Shown in pieces: positions 35,274-43,709 of a DNA stretch of 64,000 nucleotides. The notes under the pieces were generated by a model. The model made no database searches. It was not told where the DNA came from and saw nothing but the letters and a program-made list of their open reading frames with translations. Source of the DNA: CAZCPB01 sp044223975 (GTDB lineage Bacteria > Planctomycetota > Phycisphaerae > Phycisphaerales > UBA1924); the NCBI GenBank assembly GCA_044223975.1, contig JBGALI010000006.1, positions 1 through 64,000 on the forward strand, written 5' to 3'. How positions within the stretch are numbered: the stretch's first letter is position 1; each line of letters opens with the position of its first letter. The translations under genes were made by a program, and so were the position numbers.

Positions 35274-36698
35274 TTACCTCACTTCGTACGTCACCCGCCC
35301 ATGTTTCGTCGCTCGTGAAATCTTGTCCGCCGCGTGCAACCCCGCCAGCACGAACTCGACGCACGACGCCCGCACCGGGGCGCTTTCCGATGGGTTCACC
35401 TCGAACGCCTTGTCCCACGCCTTGGGCACGCGCTTCATGATCTCGGCGTAGTGGCTGCTTGGGAGCATGTCGCCGACCTCGATCTTGACGCCCTTGGCGA
35501 AGACATCGGCGATCTCGCCGAGGCCGTGGTCGCTGACGTACTCGTCGAAGACGATCTTCACCGCCTGGGCCATGATCAGGTCGAGGACTTGCTTCTCGCT
35601 CATCTGGTGCGAGCCCATGAGGTCGAGCTCGAGCTTGCCGATGGCGGAGGCGGAGAAGTGGGCGAGGTCGCTGATGCGCGGCACGGCGGGAGTTTCGCCG
35701 AGCTGGATCGAGCGGCGGCGGGCGTTGGCGATCATCGTGCGGTAGTTGGCGATACTGAAGCGGGCGCTGACGCCGGACTGGTGGTCGACGTGCTTGCTCG
35801 CTCGCGCCACGCGGCTCATTTCCTCAACGATTTCCTTCATGAAGGGAGGAACGAGCACGGGGAACTCGCCGCCCAAATCGAGGCCGGACTCCTGCTCCAT
35901 GATGCGGATGCCGGCGTCGCGCTCGCGCGGGTAGTGGGTCTGCACCGTCGAGCCGATTCGGTCCTTGAGCTGGGGGATGACTTTGCCGGAGCGGTTGTAG
36001 GTGGAGGGGTTGGCGGAGAAGAGGACAAGGACATCGATGTCGAACTTGACGGGGTAGCCGCGGACCTGGACATCGCGCTCTTCCAAGATGTTGAAGAGGC
36101 CGACCTGCACAAGGTCGTCGAGGTCGGGGAGTTCGTTCATGGCGAATATGCCGCGGTGCATGCGGGGGATGAGGCCGAAGGAGAGGGCGTCTTCGGCGGA
36201 GAGGCTGACGCCGGACATGAGCTTGGCGGGGTCGATCTCGCCGATGATGTCGGCGAACTTGGTGCCGGGGGCGAGACGCTCGGCGTAGCGGTCCTCACGC
36301 TTCCACCAGGCGATGCGGGCATCGTCGCCGAGTTGCTTGAGGTGCTCGCGGCCGGCGCGGGTGATGGGGTTGTACGGGTCTTCGTGGACGGTGTGGGCGG
36401 CGCCGGGGACTTCGAGGTAGGGGAGAAGGGGATCGAGGAAGCGGACGAGCATGCGCATGAGGCGGCTCTTGCCCTGGCCCTTTTCGCCGAGGAACAGCAT
36501 GTCGTGACCGGCAAGGATGCCGTTGATGATCTCGGGGATGACGGTGTCGTCGTAGCCGACGATGCCGGGGAAGAGGTCCTGCTTTTCCTTGAGGGCGCGG
36601 ATGAGGTTGGCGCGGAGTTCTTCCTTGACGGTGCGCGACTGCCAGCCGGAGCGGCGGAGTTCGCCGAGGGTGGTGGGGGTGGTGGGGGATGAGGGCAT
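35274..36698 (-). CDS. MoxR-type / magnesium-chelatase-like AAA+ ATPase
   Basis: A 474-residue AAA+ ATPase. The Walker A motif FLGEKGQGKS is at about 68-77 and Walker B-like GIFAMNELPDLDDL near 183. The sensor region VLVLFSANPSTYNRSGKVI and the arginine-finger segment LKDRIGSTVQTHYPRE follow. Such ATPases are thought to remodel client complexes through MIDAS contacts with a VWA protein. The presumed partner is the VWA gene at 29958-31814 on the same strand, now 3.5 kb downstream. The final residues TKHGRVTYEVR reappear in the tandem repeats at 34292 and 34563. Confidence 0.88.
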   Translation of the reverse strand: MPSSPTTPTTLGELRRSGWQSRTVKEELRANLIRALKEKQDLFPGIVGYDDTVIPEIINGILAGHDMLFLGEKGQGKSRLMRMLVRFLDPLLPYLEVPGAAHTVHEDPYNPITRAGREHLKQLGDDARIAWWKREDRYAERLAPGTKFADIIGEIDPAKLMSGVSLSAEDALSFGLIPRMHRGIFAMNELPDLDDLVQVGLFNILEERDVQVRGYPVKFDIDVLVLFSANPSTYNRSGKVIPQLKDRIGSTVQTHYPRERDAGIRIMEQESGLDLGGEFPVLVPPFMKEIVEEMSRVARASKHVDHQSGVSARFSIANYRTMIANARRRSIQLGETPAVPRISDLAHFSASAIGKLELDLMGSHQMSEKQVLDLIMAQAVKIVFDEYVSDHGLGEIADVFAKGVKIEVGDMLPSSHYAEIMKRVPKAWDKAFEVNPSESAPVRASCVEFVLAGLHAADKISRATKHGRVTYEVR

Positions 36699-36873
36699 CG
36701 GGTGTGGGTCCTGGGCAGGGAACCGGGTGCGTGGGTGACGTGTGCGTGTTCGTGCGGCGTGCGGGGATGGATTCGTGGTTCTGCGGCGATCGTAGGGGAG
36801 GGCTCGTGCGTCTTACGTTGACACCGGTCGAGCGGGCGTGCGCCCCGCGGCCGCCACAGGTAGGATGGAACCC

Positions 36874-38343
36874 ATGCGATGGATGCCCGCGTGCCTTCTC
36901 CTGATGACATTCGTGCTTGCGGCCCGCGCGGGCGACAGCATCTTCGACATCAACAAGAAGCCGGCGGAGAAGGCGTACGTGACGCTGGCGCCGGAGATCC
37001 CCATTCTGAACGGCCCGCAGTCGGCGATGACGCGCCGTTTGGCGGGCGTGCTCGCGGAGCTTGACGGGGCGGGCATGCGCCAGCTTCGCGGAGCGGTGGG
37101 GGCGCCGGTGCCGGCGAGCGAGTTTGGCGAGGGTGCGCAGCGCGTGTGCATCGTCCAGCTGTTTGCGGGCGCGAGCGCCAAGTCGGTGGAGATCATGCGG
37201 AGTCAGGCCGGTTCGCTCGCGGCACGGGAACTCGCCGAGGGTGCGGGCGCCGAATTGGCGGCGCCGAGCGGGATGCTGACGGGCCTGGACGAAGAGAAAA
37301 TGTTGGCGATGAGCCCCGCGTGGAGCGTGTTCCGCGGCGCGCTAGATTCGCAGCCGCGGGAGAGTGGCAAGGAGATTGAGCCCGGCGCGGTGGTTGAGCT
37401 TTCGAGGCCGTACACGGCGGGGTGGGTGCGGTTCGACAAGGACGAACTGTCGCGCCGGTTTCTCCGGGGCAGGCAGACTTCGATCGACGGTGCGACGCGG
37501 CCGCTGGGCGAGAACGCGATATGGGTTCGCCTGCCGCGAGGCTACGACCCCAGGCGGCCCGCCGGGCTGCTGGTGTGGATCAGCGCGGGGTACCTGGGCC
37601 AGCCTCCGGAGACGCTGAGCGCGGCGTGCGATGAGTTCGGGCTGGTGTGCGTCGGGCCGGCGGGGGCGGGGAACGATCGGGATCTGGGCAACCGGTGCCA
37701 GTTGATCTTCGACGCGGTCGCGACGGCGTGCGAGCGGTTTCATATCGAGCCGCGGCGGATGTACGCCACGGGGATCTCAGGCGGGGGGAAGATCAGCTCG
37801 ATGCTGTGGGCGTGCTTCCCGGATGTGTTCGCGGGCGCGGTGCCGATCGTGGGGCTGGCGTGCTACGAGAACATGCCGATCGGCAACGGGCAGTTCTGGC
37901 CGGGGAACTTCGACAAGCCGGAGCAGAAGGTGTGGGCGCTGCTGCGCACGCGGCGGGCGGGAGTGATCACGGGGAACAAGGACTTCAACTACGAGCCGAT
38001 CCACGCAGCGATGAAGGTGTTCACGCGGGACGGTCTGGCGGCGCGGGTGTACGTGCACCAGGGGATGGGGCACGAGATGCCGGGCGCTGCGGGGTTCACC
38101 GAGGCGATGTCGTGGGTGGACGAGCCGTACCGGACGATGCGGAGCGCGGAGGAGGCCAAGGCCGGCGCGGCGCTCGAGAAGCTGAAGAAGGAATGGCCGT
38201 CGTTGAAGGACGATGCGCGGCGGAAGAGGCTGGTGGAGATCACGACTCTGGGACCGTGGACGGCGGCGGCGTGGGAGGCGGTCGGGATGCTGAAAGGCGA
38301 AGCGGCCGACGTCACGGCGCCCGCAGCGCCGCGAACGCCTTGA
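36874..38343 (+). CDS. Exported alpha/beta hydrolase (PHB-depolymerase/esterase-like)
   Basis: A 489-residue protein with a signal peptide (WMPACLLLMTFVLAARA). The C-terminal half is an esterase domain: GLLVWISAGYLG for the oxyanion strand, nucleophile elbow TGISGGGKISSML, and late histidine in QGMGHEMPGAAGF. The N-terminal 200 residues are unassigned. The fold resembles poly(3-hydroxybutyrate) depolymerase/feruloyl esterase-type enzymes; the substrate is unknown. Its last 32 bases overlap the 3' end of the convergent photolyase gene. Confidence 0.78.
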   Translation: MRWMPACLLLMTFVLAARAGDSIFDINKKPAEKAYVTLAPEIPILNGPQSAMTRRLAGVLAELDGAGMRQLRGAVGAPVPASEFGEGAQRVCIVQLFAGASAKSVEIMRSQAGSLAARELAEGAGAELAAPSGMLTGLDEEKMLAMSPAWSVFRGALDSQPRESGKEIEPGAVVELSRPYTAGWVRFDKDELSRRFLRGRQTSIDGATRPLGENAIWVRLPRGYDPRRPAGLLVWISAGYLGQPPETLSAACDEFGLVCVGPAGAGNDRDLGNRCQLIFDAVATACERFHIEPRRMYATGISGGGKISSMLWACFPDVFAGAVPIVGLACYENMPIGNGQFWPGNFDKPEQKVWALLRTRRAGVITGNKDFNYEPIHAAMKVFTRDGLAARVYVHQGMGHEMPGAAGFTEAMSWVDEPYRTMRSAEEAKAGAALEKLKKEWPSLKDDARRKRLVEITTLGPWTAAAWEAVGMLKGEAADVTAPAAPRTP

Positions 38344-39751
38344 GCACGCGCTCGCGGGCCTTGGCGTGGTCGACGATCGGTTCGGGGTAATCGAGCGTGG
38401 CGCGGGCGAGGGGTGCGACGCCGGATTTGTCGGAATGCGGTTCGTGGATCTGGTCGTCGTCCAGGTGCGCGAGCTCGGGGCAGAAGCGCCGGATGAACTC
38501 GCCGCGCGGGTCGCAGGTGCGGCTCTGGCTGAAGGGGTTGAAGATGCGGAAGTAGGGGGCGGCGTCGGTACCGGTGGAGGCCGACCATTGCCAGCCGCCG
38601 TTGTTGCTGGCGAGGAAACCGTCGACCAGGCTTTGCATGAAGAACTTCTCGCCGCGGCGCCAGTCGATGAAGAGGTCCTTGGTGAGGAACATGGCGGTGA
38701 TCATGCGGAGGCGGTTGTGCATCCAGCCGGTCTGCGCGAGCTGGCGCATCGCGGCGTCGACGATGGGGAATCCGGTCCGGCCCTGGCACCAGGCGGTGAA
38801 AAGCGCCTCGTTGTCCGACCAGCGGATTCGGTCGGTCTCGGGCTTGAAGGCGCGGTGCATGCACACGCGGGGGAACGCGGCCATGACGTGTACGTAGAAC
38901 TCGCGCCACACGAGCTCGCTGATCCAGGTGGCGGGTCCTTGCTTGCCGCCGTCGGCCTTGCCGTCGTTGGCCTCCAAGGCGGCGGCGAGGCATTGGCGCG
39001 GCGAGATGGAGCCGACGGCCAGGTGCGGCGAGAGGGCGCTGGTGGAATCGAGCGCCGGCAGATCGCGCTTGGCCTTGTACGACGAGATCGTGGAGTCGCA
39101 GAAGCGGCGGAGCCGGGCTGCCGCGGCGGCCTCGCCGGCGGGCCAGAGGCTTGGGGAAACGGAACTCGTGAATCCTTCGATGTGCGTTGGAATGGTTGAA
39201 GGCTTGACTTCGATCTCCGGCTGGCGCCCGGGGAGACCGAGGGGCGGGGGGCCGCCATCTTCGTCGAGCACGGCGAGCCATCGCTTTTTGAATGGGGTGA
39301 AGACGGTGAAGGGCCGACCTTCTTGCGTGCGCACGCGCCCGGGGGCGATGATGGTCTGGTCGTCGTGTGCGGTCACGGTCAGGCCTTCACGCTCGAACGC
39401 GAGGCGGACGGCCTCGTCGCGGCGCGATTCGTTCACTTCGTACTCGCGGTTGAAGTGAAGCCGCTCACAGCGGCAGTCCCGGGCGAGATTCAGCAGAGCG
39501 GCGGGGATTTCGCGGGGAGTTTCAGCGGAGCGGACGACCAGGGGAATGTTGAGCTTTGCCAACGCCGCGCCGAGCTCTTTGAGCGTCCGCAAGATGAGGT
39601 CAACTCGGACGGGGGCCACGTCGTGGGCGCGCCACTCGCCGGGCGATATCACGAAGACGCCGACGCATCCGCCGCGGCCGCGGCAGGCTTCCGTGAGCGC
39701 GGTGTTATCGCGCGTCCGCAGGTCGCTTCGGAACCACATGAGCGAGCGCAT
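38312..39751 (-). CDS. phr: Deoxyribodipyrimidine photolyase (class I CPD type)
   Basis: A 479-residue flavoprotein that repairs UV-induced pyrimidine dimers with blue light. The N-terminal antenna domain starts MRSLMWFRSDLRTRDNTAL. The C-terminal FAD domain has LVWREFYVHVMAAFP, GRTGFPIVDAAMRQLAQTGWMHNR, MFLTKDLFIDWRRGE and NNGGWQWSASTGTDAAPYFR, all diagnostic. Two adjacent ATGs (39754, 39751) follow a GGAGG; the second has better spacing. It is divergent from the Lhr-like helicase gene, with which it forms a small DNA-repair block. Confidence 0.94.
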   Translation of the reverse strand: MRSLMWFRSDLRTRDNTALTEACRGRGGCVGVFVISPGEWRAHDVAPVRVDLILRTLKELGAALAKLNIPLVVRSAETPREIPAALLNLARDCRCERLHFNREYEVNESRRDEAVRLAFEREGLTVTAHDDQTIIAPGRVRTQEGRPFTVFTPFKKRWLAVLDEDGGPPPLGLPGRQPEIEVKPSTIPTHIEGFTSSVSPSLWPAGEAAAAARLRRFCDSTISSYKAKRDLPALDSTSALSPHLAVGSISPRQCLAAALEANDGKADGGKQGPATWISELVWREFYVHVMAAFPRVCMHRAFKPETDRIRWSDNEALFTAWCQGRTGFPIVDAAMRQLAQTGWMHNRLRMITAMFLTKDLFIDWRRGEKFFMQSLVDGFLASNNGGWQWSASTGTDAAPYFRIFNPFSQSRTCDPRGEFIRRFCPELAHLDDDQIHEPHSDKSGVAPLARATLDYPEPIVDHAKARERVLKAFAALRAP

Positions 39752-39865
39752 CATCCCTCCAAGAGGCCCGCGCCAGGGCGGGCGGGCCGGACCAGTTCGC
39801 ACGCCGGGGCGGTCCGGAGTCGCGCTGCACAGAGTAGTGTGCTACGCTGGGTCGGCACACGGAGG

Positions 39866-42436
39866 ATGGCCGTGCTGGAAGTGGTGGAGACCAAAGGCTT
39901 TGTGCGCGACGCCCGGCCCTCGGAGGGGCTGGCGATGCTGCGGGGCTGGTTTTCCGGGCGGGGGTGGACGCCGCACGAGTTCCAGGAACGGGCGTGGGAG
40001 TCGTTTGGAGCCGGACGGTCGGGGCTGATTCACGTCGCCACTGGAGCGGGAAAGACGCACGCGGCGTTCGGCGGGCCCCTAGCCGCGATGGTGGATGAAT
40101 GGAGAGCCCAAGGGCGCGTACGCGGCTTGCGGGTGCTGTACGTGACGCCGCTGCGGGCGGTCTCCCGGGACATCGAGGCGGCGCTGCTGCAGCCCGTGCG
40201 AGAACTGGGAGTGCCGCTGACAGTCCAGAGCCGGACCGGGGACACGACATCGTCGCGACGGGCCAAGCAGAAGGAATCGTTGCCGAATGTGCTGGTGACG
40301 ACGCCGGAATCGCTGTCGCTGATGATGACGTGGACTGACTGCCGCGAGCGGTTCGCGGGGGTGATCGGCGTGGTGGTGGATGAGTGGCACGAGCTGCTCA
40401 CGAGCAAACGCGGCACGCAGACGGAATTGGCGCTGGCGCGACTCAGGACGTTTTCACCGCGCGTGCGCACGTGGGCGTTGTCGGCGACGCTGGACAATCT
40501 GGAGGAGGCGGCGAGCGCTGCGGTGGGTACGGGGGCAGGCGTGGGGGTGGGCGCGGAGATCATCAGCGCACCCGTGAGCCGTCCGGTCGTGATCGAGAGC
40601 GTGCTGCCCAATCGTATCGAGACGTTCCCGTGGGCCGGGCACATGGGGCTGAGCATCCTGCCGGAGGTGGTGGAGGCGATCGACCCCGCGCGTTCCACGA
40701 TCGTCTTTACCAACACGAGATCGCAGGCAGAGCGGTGGTACCAAGCGATCCTCGTGACGCGGCCGCAGTGGGAGGGCATCGCCGCACTCCACCACGGTTC
40801 GATCGATCGCGCGGAGAGGGCGCGGGTCGAGGGCGGGCTGAAGGACGGCTCGGTGCGCCTGGTTGTCGCGACCAGTTCGCTGGACCTTGGCGTCGACTTC
40901 GCGCCGGTCGAGCGGGTGTTTCAGATCGGGTCGCCCAAGGGCATCGCGCGCCTGCTGCAACGGGCCGGGCGGTCGGGGCACCGGCCGGGCGAGACGTGCC
41001 GGATCGTGTGCGTGCCGACGCACGCGATGGAACTGGTCGAAATCGCGGCGGTGCGTGAGGCGGTGGCCCGTGGATCTATCGAGCCGCGGCTTGCGCTCTC
41101 CAAGCCTCTGGATGTACTGGCCCAGCACCTGGTGAGCTGCGGGCTGGGGGGCGGGTTCACCGAGGACGAGCTGTTCGAGGAGGTGCGTTCGGCGCACTCG
41201 TACCGGGAACTCACGCGCGAGGAGTTTGAGTGGACGCTGTCGCTGGTACGCGAGGGCGGCACGACGCTGCGTGCCTACGCGCACTACCACCGGGTGAAAC
41301 TGGAAGCCGGGCGCTACCACGTGCCCGACAAGCGGCTCGCCCAGCTCCACCGGCTCAACGTCGGAACGATCACGAGCTCATCGACGATCCCGATCCGCTA
41401 CCTGCGCGGTCGCTCGCTCGGGAACATCGAAGAGGACTTCATCACGGCGCTGAACCCAGGGGAGAAATTCGTCTTTGCGGGCAAGACGGTGGAGTTCGCT
41501 CGCCTGCACGAGATGGTCGCGTACGTGCGGCCGGCGCGGGGACGCACGACCTACACGCCGATCTGGGACGGGACGAAGCTGCCGATCTCGGAGTCGCTGG
41601 GGCTGGCGATCCGCGAGGCGCTGGACGCGGCAGCGCGAGGGCCCTCGAACTGCCCGGAGAGCCGTGCCGCGGCGCCGATCATCGCGGCCCAGGCGCGGCT
41701 GTCGCACGTGCCCGGCGCGCACGAGGTGCTCGCGGAGCTGTGCACGACGCGCGAGGGCTCGCACCTGTTCGTGTTTCCCTTCGACGGGAGGCTGGTGCAC
41801 GGCGGGATTGCCGCGCTGATCGCGCTGCGGCTGGCCCGCCGCGTACCGGCCACGTTCTCGATCGCCGCGAACGACTATGGCTTTGAGCTGCTGGGGGCCC
41901 GGGACTTTGACTTTGCGCCGCACCTGGCGCCGGACCTGTTCGACGCAACCAACCTGGCTGCGGACGCCGTCGCGAGCGTCAACATGGGCGAGCTTTCGCG
42001 GCGCCAGTTCCGCGAGGTGGCGCGAGTCGCGGGCCTGGTGTTCCAGACGTACCCGGGCGCAGCCAAATCGGCGCGCCAGGTGCACGCCAGCAGCTCGCTG
42101 ATCTACGACGTCTTCCGGGACTTTGACCCGGGGAACCTGCTGCTGGCCCAGGCCGACCGGGAGGTGCTCGATCGGCAGTTCGAGCACGGGCGGCTGGCCC
42201 GGGCGCTGGCGCGGCTGGGGCGTTCACCGCTGCGTATCGTCCGCGTGAAGCGTCCGACGCCGCTCTCCATGCCGCTCGTGATCGAGCGCGTGGGCGGGCG
42301 GCTTTCGAGCCAGGGCGTGGCCGAGCGCGTGGAAGAGATAAAAAGACAATGGGAGCAGGACCTGTCGAAACTCGAGCGAGCCGGAAAGCCGGGGGCGCGG
42401 CGGAAGTCGCCCTCGCGGGCCAGCGCCTCTGCTTGA
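39866..42436 (+). CDS. Ligase-associated DEXH-box helicase (Lhr-like)
   Basis: An 856-residue superfamily 2 helicase of the type found with PdeM and an ATP-dependent DNA ligase. RGWTPHEFQERAWESFGAG is the Q-like motif. HVATGAGKTHAAFGGPL is Walker A (about 53-69), and VVVDEWHEL is the DEWH form of motif II. SATLDNLEEAA, TNTRSQAERWYQ, TSSLDLGVDF and RLLQRAGRSGHRPG complete the helicase core, and Lhr-type C-terminal domains follow. GGAGG lies immediately before the ATG at 39866, so the in-frame GTG at 39872 has better spacing and may be the true start. Confidence 0.9.
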   Translation: MAVLEVVETKGFVRDARPSEGLAMLRGWFSGRGWTPHEFQERAWESFGAGRSGLIHVATGAGKTHAAFGGPLAAMVDEWRAQGRVRGLRVLYVTPLRAVSRDIEAALLQPVRELGVPLTVQSRTGDTTSSRRAKQKESLPNVLVTTPESLSLMMTWTDCRERFAGVIGVVVDEWHELLTSKRGTQTELALARLRTFSPRVRTWALSATLDNLEEAASAAVGTGAGVGVGAEIISAPVSRPVVIESVLPNRIETFPWAGHMGLSILPEVVEAIDPARSTIVFTNTRSQAERWYQAILVTRPQWEGIAALHHGSIDRAERARVEGGLKDGSVRLVVATSSLDLGVDFAPVERVFQIGSPKGIARLLQRAGRSGHRPGETCRIVCVPTHAMELVEIAAVREAVARGSIEPRLALSKPLDVLAQHLVSCGLGGGFTEDELFEEVRSAHSYRELTREEFEWTLSLVREGGTTLRAYAHYHRVKLEAGRYHVPDKRLAQLHRLNVGTITSSSTIPIRYLRGRSLGNIEEDFITALNPGEKFVFAGKTVEFARLHEMVAYVRPARGRTTYTPIWDGTKLPISESLGLAIREALDAAARGPSNCPESRAAAPIIAAQARLSHVPGAHEVLAELCTTREGSHLFVFPFDGRLVHGGIAALIALRLARRVPATFSIAANDYGFELLGARDFDFAPHLAPDLFDATNLAADAVASVNMGELSRRQFREVARVAGLVFQTYPGAAKSARQVHASSSLIYDVFRDFDPGNLLLAQADREVLDRQFEHGRLARALARLGRSPLRIVRVKRPTPLSMPLVIERVGGRLSSQGVAERVEEIKRQWEQDLSKLERAGKPGARRKSPSRASASA

Positions 42437-43041
42437 TGCCGGAGCGCACGGCGTTCTGGGTCGAAACGCGCACGCTCCTGGTGGCCGATCTGCACCTGGG
42501 CAAGAGCGAGACGATGGGCGTCGCCGGGATCCCGATCCCGGCGGGGATCCTTGAACATCAGCTTCAGCGGCTTCGGCAGGCCATCGACGCGACGGACGCC
42601 GCGCGGCTCGTGATCGTGGGGGACCTGCTGCACGCCCCCGCCGGCATGACCGCCCCGCTGGTCGAGGCCGTGGCGTCGTGGCGTCGCGGCGTCCGGGCCG
42701 AGATTGTCGTGGTCCCCGGCAATCACGACCGCAAGCTGGAACGGGTTTCCGCGGAGTGGGAGCTGACGGTGACCGGGTGGGAGTGGCACGACGGGCCGTT
42801 CACGTTCCGGCACGAGCCGGCGCGGGAGGCGGCGAGCGGGGAGTACCTCTGGTGCGGTCACCTGCACCCGGCGGTGCGGCTGCGGGCCGGGGGCGACAGC
42901 CTCAAGCTGCCGTGCTTTCACCTTGGGACGCGACGCGGGGTGCTGCCGGCCTTCAGTCCGTTCACCGCGGGCGGACCGCTGGCGCGGGCGGTCGGTGATC
43001 GGGTGTTCGCCATCGCGGACGACAGGGTTATCGAGGTATGA
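42349..43041 (+). CDS. pdeM: Ligase-associated DNA damage response phosphoesterase PdeM
   Basis: A 230-residue calcineurin-like metallophosphoesterase. The motifs are VADLHLGK (D-x-H), VGDLLHAP (GD), VVPGNHDRKLE (GNHD) and YLWCGHLHPAVRL (GHxH). The stretch AGQRLCLMPERTAFWVETRTLLVADLHLGKSE (given in part) matches PdeM N-termini, so the start must lie inside the end of the helicase gene. The ATG at 42349 overlaps it by 88 bases. Co-translation with the helicase is expected. The ligase and beta-lactamase-fold exonuclease of the usual four-gene set are not next to it. Confidence 0.88.
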   Translation: MGAGPVETRASRKAGGAAEVALAGQRLCLMPERTAFWVETRTLLVADLHLGKSETMGVAGIPIPAGILEHQLQRLRQAIDATDAARLVIVGDLLHAPAGMTAPLVEAVASWRRGVRAEIVVVPGNHDRKLERVSAEWELTVTGWEWHDGPFTFRHEPAREAASGEYLWCGHLHPAVRLRAGGDSLKLPCFHLGTRRGVLPAFSPFTAGGPLARAVGDRVFAIADDRVIEV

Positions 43042-43080
43042 ATGGCGTCGCCCGCGCGGCGGTACGTGTTCCGCGGCCGG

Positions 43081-43563
43081 TCACGGCACGTCGGTCGGCG
43101 CCACGCCTGTCTTTCCGAGGGTCCTGAGGACGCGCTCGACGAACTCGGTGTGCGCCGTCACGCCGAAGTCTGCGACGACGCTGTCGATGATGCGCTGGTC
43201 CGGGGCTATCAGGTAGCTCACGCGCCGGACGCCGATGCCCAGCGGCCAGGTGGCTCCGTACGCGCGAATGACTTTCCGCTCCGGGTCGGCCACGAGCGGA
43301 AAGGCCAGGCGGAACTGGCCGCGGAACCGGGCGTGGGAGGCCTCGTCCTGGGGGCTGACGCCGACGATGCGCACGCCGCGGGTTGCGAGCTCTTCTTCAA
43401 AGTCCCGGTACATGCACGCTTCGGCGGTGCAGATGGGGGTGAAGTCGGCGGGGTAGAAGTAGAGGACGATGTGCCCGAGTTGAAGGAGCCCGGCGAGGGA
43501 GTTTCTGCCGCCGTCCGGCATCGTCACGTCAAAGTCCGGGGCGATGGTGCCGGTGGTGAGCAT
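43081..43563 (-). CDS. Peroxiredoxin, BCP/PrxQ type
   Basis: A 160-residue thiol peroxidase. The active site PADFTPICTAEACMYRDFEEEL has the peroxidatic cysteine in TPICT and the resolving cysteine five residues later, as in PrxQ/BCP. FYPADFTP, GVSPQDEASHARF and FPLVADPERKVIRAYGA are family segments. The ATG at 43563 gives the usual N-terminus (MLTTGTIAPDF). A longer reading would translate the heptamer repeats in its upstream region. No Shine-Dalgarno sequence is visible. Confidence 0.9.
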   Translation of the reverse strand: MLTTGTIAPDFDVTMPDGGRNSLAGLLQLGHIVLYFYPADFTPICTAEACMYRDFEEELATRGVRIVGVSPQDEASHARFRGQFRLAFPLVADPERKVIRAYGATWPLGIGVRRVSYLIAPDQRIIDSVVADFGVTAHTEFVERVLRTLGKTGVAPTDVP

Positions 43564-43600
43564 GGCAGAGTGTTGGGGGGGACGGGGGGCCGGACCATTG

Positions 43601-43660
43601 CGGATGTCTGTCGGATGTCGGATGTCGGATGTCGGATGTCGGATGTGGGATGTGGGATGT
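43601..43660. repeat. Heptanucleotide tandem repeat in a divergent promoter region
   Basis: Five perfect CGGATGT units (43612-43646) are followed by two GGGATGT units (43647-43660). One more CGGATGT lies at 43601-43607, separated by CTGT. The tract lies between the peroxiredoxin start (43563) and the aminotransferase start (43710), so its length would set promoter spacing for one or both. Confidence 0.9.
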
Positions 43661-43709
43661 CTGTGTCGGCGGACCAACCTTGTTGGACCTATTGAGGTAC
43701 CCTCACCAC

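Noticed and set aside
43601..43660. N-terminal coding extension of the peroxiredoxin or aminotransferase through the heptamers
   Set aside because: Both frames are open through the repeat, but the resulting peptides are repetitive (HPTSDIR or MSDVGCG types) and the family starts lie inside.
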